A DNA stretch of 64,000 bases from Clostridiales bacterium. Lineage in GTDB: Bacteria; Bacillota; Clostridia; Lachnospirales; Lachnospiraceae. Location: positions 1-64,000 of the forward strand of contig JAQXIM010000102.1 in assembly GCA_029007785.1 (NCBI GenBank). The letters run 5' to 3'. The position numbers and the translations under genes were made by a program. Positions 6,812-13,797 of this stretch are shown in pieces. The number at the start of each line of letters is the position of its first letter. The first letter of the stretch is position 1. Under the pieces are notes generated by a model. That model was not told the DNA's origin, searched no databases, and saw only the letters and a program-made list of their open reading frames with translations.

Positions 6812-8218
6812 ATGAGAAAAGAAGAATATATCAGGGTGTTTCAGCTCAAGAAAAAAGTACGGGAAAATCAGATTTTTGAATTTCTTGATCTGACGGTTTA
6901 TGCCAGAGAAACGGCAGGATTAGTGGGCGATGAGAACTCCGGTGTGGATCATCTGTGTCGTATTTTTGCAGGTGAGTCGGGGTATCAGTCAGGACGCCTT
7001 TACATAAAAGGAAAAATCCAATCTGTTTGGCAGCAGAAGGATGCCTATCGGGAAGGGATTTATCGGATTCATCGGAAAAGTCAGCTTCTGGAGACCATGA
7101 ATATTGCTGAAAATCTATGTCTGATTCGTCGATGGAAAGAAGTTCCGTTGTCAGAACGTTGGAAAGTCAAGGATTTCCGGCTTCATTTGCTGGCTTCCGA
7201 GTATCTGGAAGAGTGGGGGATGAAAATCGATACCAGAAAATATCCGGGAGAGTTGACCGCTGCAGAACGGTTGATCATTATGATTATTCGGGCCGAAATG
7301 TGCGGCTGCCGATATTTGATTCTGGATCATGTATGTGCAGCAGCCATTGAAGAAAACGCAGAATTACTTAGTTGGATTCTCCTTTGTCTCAGAGAAAGGG
7401 GGATTGGAGTTCTGACGGCGGAAAGCCGCCCGGAATTGATTGAAAAATGTGTGGATCGGATGATTATTATGAAAGAAGGTCAGCTGGTCGGTGATTATTA
7501 TGGTGACGAGTATCGCCCTCAAACGGTTCGAAAGCTTTTGACAGGAACTATTGTTCAGACCGGGGACAGGAAAAAAAATGCAGACCGGAAAAGATGGAGC
7601 CGAAAATTAAGGCAATGGATGGGAAAGGAACCTTTAACTCTATCTGCCGGAGAAATACTGGGAATTCAGACGGAAAATGGTTGGAAAGCTTTTCTCTCGA
7701 ATTATGATGGCATCCGGGAAGAAGGAGAGAAAACGATGAATCCTATTGCTCTGATGCTGGGAGAGAGCCGACAGTATGGGCTTCATGAGGATTGGAGTCG
7801 ATGTGAAAATCTGGCCCAATACTCGTTCCCTCAAGTTCGTAGTAGGGTTGGAATTCTCCCCATGCGAGTGATGGAGTATTTATATCGGAAGTCCTGGAAG
7901 GGGACAAAAGAAGAGGACAAGGCCTGGGAGACCCTGGAGGGAATGAGCAGCGAGGACAAATTTTGTCTTGCCTTGGAAAGTTTGCGGATTACTCAGCCAA
8001 AAGCCATTGTGATGGTGGAAATCAGCCCGGATATGGATGTGGTACATCTGGAGACGTTTTGCAGGAAAATAAAAGAACTTTCCAGTGAGGGGATCTCTGT
8101 TGTTTTTCTGGATCCGCCCCAGGCGTTGGTACGGAAAATCTGTCAGCGACTGCTGAAAATGAAAGGTACGGAAGTTGAAAGAGAATACAGCAGAGAAGAA
8201 ACTCAGAGATTTTCGTAA
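6812..8218 (+). CDS. Degenerate double-domain ABC ATPase (sugar type), likely inactive
   Basis: A 468-aa protein with the length and two-domain layout of MglA/RbsA-type sugar ABC ATPases, but the catalytic motifs are lost. Domain 1 aligns GLVGDENSGVDHL (36-48) with the Walker A loop: Lys is Val45 and the Ser/Thr pair is Asp46-His47. The signature is reduced to GELTA (146-150), Walker B keeps Asp172 but the catalytic Glu is His173, and the H-loop His is Ser205. Domain 2 has no P-loop, and its Walker B region reads IVMVEISPDMD. Structural landmarks such as MNIAENL and KCVDRMIIMKEGQLVGDY remain, so it is not a random decayed gene. It precedes a binding protein, permease and two-component pair. 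It may be a structural or signalling subunit. The ribosome site is weak. Confidence 0.75.
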   Translation: MRKEEYIRVFQLKKKVRENQIFEFLDLTVYARETAGLVGDENSGVDHLCRIFAGESGYQSGRLYIKGKIQSVWQQKDAYREGIYRIHRKSQLLETMNIAENLCLIRRWKEVPLSERWKVKDFRLHLLASEYLEEWGMKIDTRKYPGELTAAERLIIMIIRAEMCGCRYLILDHVCAAAIEENAELLSWILLCLRERGIGVLTAESRPELIEKCVDRMIIMKEGQLVGDYYGDEYRPQTVRKLLTGTIVQTGDRKKNADRKRWSRKLRQWMGKEPLTLSAGEILGIQTENGWKAFLSNYDGIREEGEKTMNPIALMLGESRQYGLHEDWSRCENLAQYSFPQVRSRVGILPMRVMEYLYRKSWKGTKEEDKAWETLEGMSSEDKFCLALESLRITQPKAIVMVEISPDMDVVHLETFCRKIKELSSEGISVVFLDPPQALVRKICQRLLKMKGTEVEREYSREETQRFS

Positions 8219-8253
8219 GAAGTACAAAACAAATAGAAGAAGGGGATATTGCA

Positions 8254-9285
8254 GTGAAAAAGAAAAGATGGCTGTGGACGCTCCTGGTGTTGTTGATCAT
8301 CCTGCTCTGTCTTGGCAGCCGATACGGAGGCCGGGAAAAGGACGGAGTAACGGTGGGTCTCCTGGCATCTGAGTTTTCCAATGAATTTATGATTGCCATG
8401 CAGAGTGGTTTTGTTGATCGGGCAGAAGAACTGGGCTTTCAAGTCGTTATGAAAATCAGTGGAAGTCATACAGAAACACAACTGAATCAGCTGCAGGATC
8501 TTTTGGTCCAGGACGTGGATGCCCTTGCGATTCGTGTCAATAATGAGACGGGGGGAAGGGAACTTTTGGAAGCAGCCGCAGAGGCCAATGTACCGGTATT
8601 CCTTTACGATACCAAGCCAAGTACCGACAAGTATGTCAGTCTGATTACAACAGATAACTATGAAATTGGCTGTATTGCAGCCAGAGCCATGGGAGAACGG
8701 ATGGAAAAAAAGAAGCAAAAGACCGAAGGAGGAAAGATTGTTGTATTTTCCGGTTCGGAGAGACTGAGTACCCATTCTGACAGAGCAAATGGATTTCTGG
8801 ATACCATAGCAGAGGAATTTCCTGAAATAGAGGTAGCAGAGGTTTGTAAGACTTTTCGTTCTGAGGATACTCTGGATACCGCTCAGGATATACTGAGCAA
8901 GTATGGAGAAGAACTGGATGGAGTCTATCTTGTCACCGACTATATGACAACGGTGGTCCTGGAGGCCATTGAGAGAGCCGGATACGAGGCATGGACCGAA
9001 GAAAAGGAAGGGATGATAATCATTGGTACCGACGGAAATCCGGATATGATTCAGGCACTTCGGGAAGGACGGATTTCGGGAGATGTTTCCCAGAATGCGG
9101 AACGTCTGGGGGCCGATACGGCAGAAATCATTGCCAGATACCTGTCAGGCCGATCGGTGGAAGACGAATATCAGATTCCTACCATGTTGATTACTCCGGA
9201 AAATGTCGATTCACCGAAAGTACGAAGATTTGGACTTTGGGCAGATTCTTATGAAGAAAAATATGGAAACAGGAAGGACAAGTAG
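8254..9285 (+). CDS. Sugar-type periplasmic binding protein (LacI/RbsB fold)
   Basis: A 343-aa exported protein with a basic start and hydrophobic helix at about residues 5-20. There is no clear lipobox (ILLC is a poor match), so it may stay anchored by an uncleaved helix. The mature part follows the RbsB/Peripla_BP_4 pattern: VTVGLLASEFSNEFM, QLQDLLVQDVDALAIR, YVSLITTDNYEIG and IIIGTDGNPDMIQAL. It starts at GTG 8254 with AGAAGGGG upstream. It lies between the degenerate ATPase and the permease, in the usual order for sugar importers. The sugar or other ligand cannot be told from the sequence. Confidence 0.85.
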   Translation: MKKKRWLWTLLVLLIILLCLGSRYGGREKDGVTVGLLASEFSNEFMIAMQSGFVDRAEELGFQVVMKISGSHTETQLNQLQDLLVQDVDALAIRVNNETGGRELLEAAAEANVPVFLYDTKPSTDKYVSLITTDNYEIGCIAARAMGERMEKKKQKTEGGKIVVFSGSERLSTHSDRANGFLDTIAEEFPEIEVAEVCKTFRSEDTLDTAQDILSKYGEELDGVYLVTDYMTTVVLEAIERAGYEAWTEEKEGMIIIGTDGNPDMIQALREGRISGDVSQNAERLGADTAEIIARYLSGRSVEDEYQIPTMLITPENVDSPKVRRFGLWADSYEEKYGNRKDK

Positions 9286-9315
9286 GTCTTCAATCAAAAC
9301 ACAGGAGGACAAATA

Positions 9316-10290
9316 ATGAAGGGGAGATATCCATATTGGCGGAGGCAGTGGGCAAGTCTTATGCCAATATGTCTGGCGATTATCATATTGGCATTATTTA
9401 TAGGATGGAACAGCAGTGCATTTTTCACTCTCAGAAACCTACAGAATTTATTTATGAAAGCAGCATCTGCTCAGATCATGGCCTTTGGCATGACCATGCT
9501 AGCCATTGCGGGCCGCCTGGATTTGTCAGGAGCGGCAGTGATGGGATTATCACTGCTCCTTGGATTGTACGGCAGCTCATTTTTTCAGCTGCCTGCCTGG
9601 TTAACCATTCTGATCATTCTGGGATTGGGTGCTTTGATGGGCGGTTTGACCGGTTTCTTTGTGGCGAAAATCCGCATGCCTTCTTTGTTGACAACCATGG
9701 CCATTCTTCAGATTTTCCGGGGGCTCTTTTTGAGAATTAATGAGGGAACCAGCTATACAGAAATGGGCATCAGTTTTCGGTGGCTGGGGAACGGCTATAT
9801 AGGTGGTCTTGTTCCGGTATCCTTTTTGCTGGTTCTGGTGCTTATGGTGGTTTTCCAGTTTCTTTTGAGAAAAACTGTGTGGGGGTACCATATTCGGGCC
9901 ATTGGAGAGGATGATCAGGTTGCAAAAGCCGCAGGAATTCCCGTGGATCGATATGTATGGAAACTTTTTGTTTATGCCGGTATCCTGTATGGACTGGCGG
10001 CTGTAGTTTTGGCAGGAAGAATCGGTGTGGTGGATTCTTCTCTGGCAAATGGCCAGGAGTGGACGGTTTTGCCTGGAATTGTATTGGGAGGCTGTTCTTT
10101 ATATGGAGGAAAAGGCAGTTTTTTGGGCAGTTATCTTGGAATCCTGCTGTTATGTATGTTGGATAATGGGTGCAATCTGATGAATGTTTCTTCCTATTGG
10201 ACCCAACTGATACAGGGATTGATTATTTTTGCTGCAGTTTTCATGGATACATTGCCGAAATACTGGAAAGAGAGGGGAGCAGAGGAATGA
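9316..10290 (+). CDS. RbsC-like sugar ABC permease
   Basis: A 324-aa membrane protein with about eight to ten hydrophobic segments of the BPD_transp_2 family. It shows the family pattern AGRLDLSGAAVMGLS in the first third and the coupling-helix region AIGEDDQVAKAAGIPVDRY, the site where the ATPase normally docks. The loop is well kept, which suggests that binding to an ATPase-like partner is still selected even though the partner in this cluster is degenerate. AGGAGG lies before the ATG at 9316. The stop shares ATGA with the response regulator gene, so permease and regulator are co-translated. Confidence 0.87.
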   Translation: MKGRYPYWRRQWASLMPICLAIIILALFIGWNSSAFFTLRNLQNLFMKAASAQIMAFGMTMLAIAGRLDLSGAAVMGLSLLLGLYGSSFFQLPAWLTILIILGLGALMGGLTGFFVAKIRMPSLLTTMAILQIFRGLFLRINEGTSYTEMGISFRWLGNGYIGGLVPVSFLLVLVLMVVFQFLLRKTVWGYHIRAIGEDDQVAKAAGIPVDRYVWKLFVYAGILYGLAAVVLAGRIGVVDSSLANGQEWTVLPGIVLGGCSLYGGKGSFLGSYLGILLLCMLDNGCNLMNVSSYWTQLIQGLIIFAAVFMDTLPKYWKERGAEE

Positions 10291-11873
10291 TATCGGTATT
10301 AATTGCAGATGATGAATTGGCAGTATGTCAGCTGGTCAATCATTTGATTGATTGGGACGGGCTGCAGATGGAGCGGCTGGATTATGCGTCCAATGGTTTG
10401 GAAGCCTTGGAAATGATAGAAGAACAGCGGCCGGATATTGTAATCACAGATATCCGTATGCCGGGACTCAGTGGTTTGGAACTGATCAGAAAAACAAGAG
10501 AACAGAATATTCCCGTTTCCTTTATTATTATCAGCGGATATCGTGAATTTGAATTTGCCCGACAGGCGATCCAGTATGGGGTTGAGGATTATTTGCTGAA
10601 ACCCATTCAGGAAAAGGAACTGAACAGTCTGCTCTATCGTCTCGGCAGTCAGATTCAGAAAGAGAGAACTCAGAAATCGGAAGAGATTTCTTCTTCGGAT
10701 TACCAGACAGAGGTAGAAGCATCGGTAAGAAAACGATGGCTGGATCAGATCTTTCGGGGAGAAATTCTCGGTCTTGGAAAAATTGATGATATCAACCGTC
10801 AGTACTCCTATCATTTTTGTCAGGGTGATTTTGTTGTATGGAAACTTCGCATCTGCAGCCAAGAACCTAACCAGGAGAGTTCGGTTCCTTTGCTTCTTCC
10901 TCCACTGATAGAAAGCTTTAAGGAAACCATGAGCTCATTCTTTGTGGAAATGGAAGGAATATTCGATGAGAATCGTGGACATTTTCTGGCAAATGCCCTG
11001 GACAGTGACGGAAGAAGAGAAGAATTGTGGCATCAGGCGGCAGAAGACTGGAGAGAAAAGCAGCAATCCAGGTATGGTGATTTTTTAATTACTTTAGCCG
11101 GCAGCCGGAAGTTTTCCAATCTTGCCGCATTCCGGGATGCCGACCGGGAGACGGAAAATTCCATCTGTAAAGGTCTTTGGCTGGGGATGGATCACTATTT
11201 CCGGGGAATCGGCATATCCTCCGAATCCATCTGGAATTCCTCACTGGAAAATCAATTGGAGAAGGTTTTTCTCTCATTGGATCGGGAGAAGACAAAGAAT
11301 GAAATCCACAGGCTGGTGGATCATCAGGGAAAACAGGATCCGGAGAATTATCTGGCCCGTTATGAGGTACTGAATTTCTGTATCAGTACCCTGGAACGAT
11401 GTGTAAGTCAGATGGCAGGGACAGAAACCGAGGAAAACAGAAATTTTCGTTTTCTCTGCAAAAAATGCTCTTCCTGGAATCAGATTATAAAAATATCGGA
11501 AGCTTACCAGGAGGAATTGCTGGAACAGGCCATTTCTTCCCGAAAAGTTCAGGTGGCTCTGCCGATTAGAACCATTCAGCAATATATGAAAGAGCATTAT
11601 GCGGAAAAGCTGACCCTGGAAGACATGGCCGAACTGGTGCATCTGAATCCGGCTTATGTCAGCGGTTTATTCAAAAAAGAAGTGGGAATGAACTTTTCAG
11701 ACTATCTCACGGATCTTCGGCTGGAGCAGGCAAAGGTGTATTTGCGTCAGGCAGAATGGAATCTTTCGGAGGTGGCTGCCCTGGTGGGTTACAGCGATGT
11801 TCGCTATTTTAGCCGAACATTTACCAGGGTGGTAGGAATTACTCCCAAAGAATATAGGAGGTTGCATCGGTGA
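10287..11873 (+). CDS. Response regulator with AraC-type DNA-binding domain
   Basis: A 528-aa regulator. Residues 1-120 form a receiver domain: acidic pair D8-D9, phosphate-accepting Asp55 in ITDIRMPG, and the lysine of YLLKPIQ. A middle region without known motifs follows, then two AraC helix-turn-helix motifs over about the last 100 residues (LTLEDMAELVHLNPAYVSGLF and the typical VGYSDVRYFSRTFTRVVG). This is the YesN type that pairs with LytS/YesM kinases. The ATG at 10287 is chosen because the receiver domain begins there, overlapping the permease stop. It probably controls its own operon or sugar genes elsewhere. Confidence 0.92.
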   Translation: MISVLIADDELAVCQLVNHLIDWDGLQMERLDYASNGLEALEMIEEQRPDIVITDIRMPGLSGLELIRKTREQNIPVSFIIISGYREFEFARQAIQYGVEDYLLKPIQEKELNSLLYRLGSQIQKERTQKSEEISSSDYQTEVEASVRKRWLDQIFRGEILGLGKIDDINRQYSYHFCQGDFVVWKLRICSQEPNQESSVPLLLPPLIESFKETMSSFFVEMEGIFDENRGHFLANALDSDGRREELWHQAAEDWREKQQSRYGDFLITLAGSRKFSNLAAFRDADRETENSICKGLWLGMDHYFRGIGISSESIWNSSLENQLEKVFLSLDREKTKNEIHRLVDHQGKQDPENYLARYEVLNFCISTLERCVSQMAGTETEENRNFRFLCKKCSSWNQIIKISEAYQEELLEQAISSRKVQVALPIRTIQQYMKEHYAEKLTLEDMAELVHLNPAYVSGLFKKEVGMNFSDYLTDLRLEQAKVYLRQAEWNLSEVAALVGYSDVRYFSRTFTRVVGITPKEYRRLHR

Positions 11874-12730
11874 TGGGATTTCATTGGAAAAACTGGTGGA
11901 ACGGCCAGCGGTTTCTGCGGGCTCTTCGCAGTTTGGGTGTGGATTTCTCTCAGGTGAAAGAAGAGCCGGACTCAGAAACCTGGGTAAAAAAGGTGCTGGA
12001 ACAGACAGCCTGGGCTACAGATTCGGAATATTCTTCCAATTTACTGCGAACTCAGGCTCAGATTAATGCACTTCAAAGTCAGATTAACCCCCATTTTCTG
12101 TACAACACCCTGGAAATGATCCGCGGACAGGCTCTGGATCGAGGTGTTCCGGAAATTGCAGATATGACAGAAATTCTCTCCAATATGTTTCGCTACAATG
12201 TAAGTCAGTCAGAGAAACTGGCCACCTGGGAGCAGGAAATGGAAAATGTCCGGAACTATTTTCAGATACAGCAATATCGTTTTCAGGGACGTTTTATCCT
12301 TCAGGAAATATATGACAGGAACGATCCGGAACTGATGAACTGCAGCATTCCCAGGCTTTCTCTCCAACCCATCGTAGAAAATGCTATTTATCATGGATTG
12401 GAACCGAAAATGGGAAAAGGAACCGTCCAGATCCGTGTCTTTCTGACTGACGAAAGAGTTGTGATCCGTATTTCCGATGACGGTGTGGGAATGTCTTCGG
12501 AGACAGCAGAAAAGCTTCGGTATGCCCTTCGCCAGGGCGGTTTTGAGAGCAGCGAGCATTCCGGCGGGAAACGAATTGCTCTCGTCAACATCAATCAGCG
12601 GCTGAAATTGTACTACGGTGCAGAATATGGCGTTACCTTCAGCAGTGCGGAAGGTGAAGGTACCGTGGTGGAAATGACCGTACCGCACCAGGTGCCAAAG
12701 GGATCAGATCAAATGAATCAAAAGGAATAA
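11870..12730 (+). CDS. LytS/YesM-type histidine kinase without a sensor domain
   Basis: A 286-aa kinase. The phosphoacceptor is His75 in SQINPHFLYNTL; the ATPase domain has the N box QPIVENAIYHGL, G1 box SDDGVGM and a weak G2 box around KRIALVNINQRL. YesM-type kinases normally carry two membrane helices, an extracytoplasmic sensor and HAMP, about 570 aa in all. Here only about 60 soluble residues precede the His-kinase domain, and no membrane segment is seen. Start is GTG 11870 or ATG 11873, both just after AGGAGG at 11856-11861, overlapping the regulator stop. The signal must therefore come from a partner, most simply the transporter-like proteins of the same operon (inference). Confidence 0.88.
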   Translation: MMGFHWKNWWNGQRFLRALRSLGVDFSQVKEEPDSETWVKKVLEQTAWATDSEYSSNLLRTQAQINALQSQINPHFLYNTLEMIRGQALDRGVPEIADMTEILSNMFRYNVSQSEKLATWEQEMENVRNYFQIQQYRFQGRFILQEIYDRNDPELMNCSIPRLSLQPIVENAIYHGLEPKMGKGTVQIRVFLTDERVVIRISDDGVGMSSETAEKLRYALRQGGFESSEHSGGKRIALVNINQRLKLYYGAEYGVTFSSAEGEGTVVEMTVPHQVPKGSDQMNQKE

Positions 12731-12780
12731 AAAGAAAACTCCCGGGGGATTCTAGTTTCAAAAAGAAAAGAGGTTTTTTT

Positions 12781-13212
12781 ATGAATCAGGATACCAAATG
12801 TCTGCTCAGGGAGTGTAATTCCGGATGCAAAATGGCAATTCGTAGTATGGATCAGGTCAAGGAATACGTCCGCGATGAGAAACTGGAAAGGATTCTTGGC
12901 CAGTACAAAAAGAAACATGAGGATCTGGAGGAACGTTCCTCTCAGATGCTTCGGGAAGGAAATACGGAGGAAAAGGAGCCGGGACCCATGGCAGCAGCTG
13001 TTTCCTGGCTCACTGCGGAAGCCAAACTGATGCTTAAGTCTGACTGCTCTCAGATTGCCAAATTGATGATGGATGGCAGCAACATGGGGATTCAGACCAT
13101 TTCTGCCTGTCAGAATAAGCATTCCGAAGCTTCCCGGGAAAGTATGGATCTGGCCAGGGAACTGGTGAAAATCGAAGAATCCTTTATGGGAGAGATGAAG
13201 GCATTTCTCTGA
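12781..13212 (+). CDS. Hypothetical helical protein, possibly ferritin-like (DUF2383-like)
   Basis: A 143-aa predicted soluble, nearly all-helical protein. Acidic and His residues recur in helices (KKHEDLEERS, NKHSEASRESMDLAREL), and the architecture of four amphipathic helices resembles small ferritin-like or DUF2383 proteins, but no complete metal-binding motif can be confirmed. The ribosome site (AGAGG) is modest. It follows the kinase gene after 50 bases and may be read from the same transcript. Function unknown. Confidence 0.65.
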   Translation: MNQDTKCLLRECNSGCKMAIRSMDQVKEYVRDEKLERILGQYKKKHEDLEERSSQMLREGNTEEKEPGPMAAAVSWLTAEAKLMLKSDCSQIAKLMMDGSNMGIQTISACQNKHSEASRESMDLARELVKIEESFMGEMKAFL

Positions 13213-13278
13213 ATTCCTTGAAACGATGCAGCATACTGACTGGAAAGTCCCGGAAACATATTCCCGCATTTTATTTGC

Positions 13279-13307
13279 TTCACAAATCCGGAAAAATACT
13301 ATATACT
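13279..13307 (+). promoter_or_regulatory. Promoter for the Nif11-like gene
   Basis: TTCACA and TATACT with 17 bases between them, 35 bases upstream of the start codon at 13342. Confidence 0.5.
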
Positions 13308-13341
13308 TTTTTAAGAGGATCTTCTCAAAGGAGGTAAGACC

Positions 13342-13635
13342 GTGAATGTAGTAGAAAGTCTGGAAGAGTTACAGGTAAAGGCAATGCGGGATCCGGATTT
13401 GCGGCAGATGCTGTTGAAAACCAGGGAGGAAAACGATCCCCTGGAAGCATTCTGCAAGAAATGTCAGGAACTTGGGTATGAAATATATCCCATGGAGCTG
13501 ATTGTTGCCGGTGAGGAATTCTACGCCGCTTATCGCCGCAGCACCAACGGAGGCGGGGAGAATTCTCCCAAACTGCTGGGCGAGGATGATTTTTACGAAA
13601 TGTTTATTGCCAATCTGGAAAGCATGGGCAAGTAA
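13342..13635 (+). CDS. Nif11-like small protein
   Basis: A 97-aa soluble protein. The first half, with LQVKAMRDPDLRQMLLKT, a short acidic linker and CKKCQELGYEIYPMEL, follows the Nif11 domain pattern of a helix pair ending in a 'LGY-I---EL' motif. The C-terminal half (RSTNGGGENSPKL, DDFYEMFIANLE) is outside the Nif11 core. Nif11 domains occur as leaders of RiPP precursors and in nitrogen-fixation regions, but no modification enzyme or nif gene is near. It uses GTG with an ideal AAAGGAGG site seven bases upstream and has its own promoter and terminator. Function unknown. Confidence 0.7.
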   Translation: MNVVESLEELQVKAMRDPDLRQMLLKTREENDPLEAFCKKCQELGYEIYPMELIVAGEEFYAAYRRSTNGGGENSPKLLGEDDFYEMFIANLESMGK

Positions 13636-13720
13636 CAGGAATTACTGAGAACGCGTGCGGCAATAGAATATCAGAGAAAAGTCAGCAAAAGATAAACAAA
13701 ACTCACAATGAAAAAAGAAG

Positions 13721-13773
13721 AACAGCTGTCCCTCTATGATTCGAACTCGATCATAAAGAGACAGCTGTTTTTT
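13721..13773. terminator. Bidirectional terminator between nif11-like gene and carB
   Basis: AACAGCTGTC-CTCTATGAT pairs with ATCAT-AAAGAGACAGCTGTT, followed by a T run on the plus strand and T-rich sequence on the minus strand. It serves the two converging genes. Confidence 0.85.
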
Positions 13774-13797
13774 ATCCGTTTTTAACCGGAAGAATTA

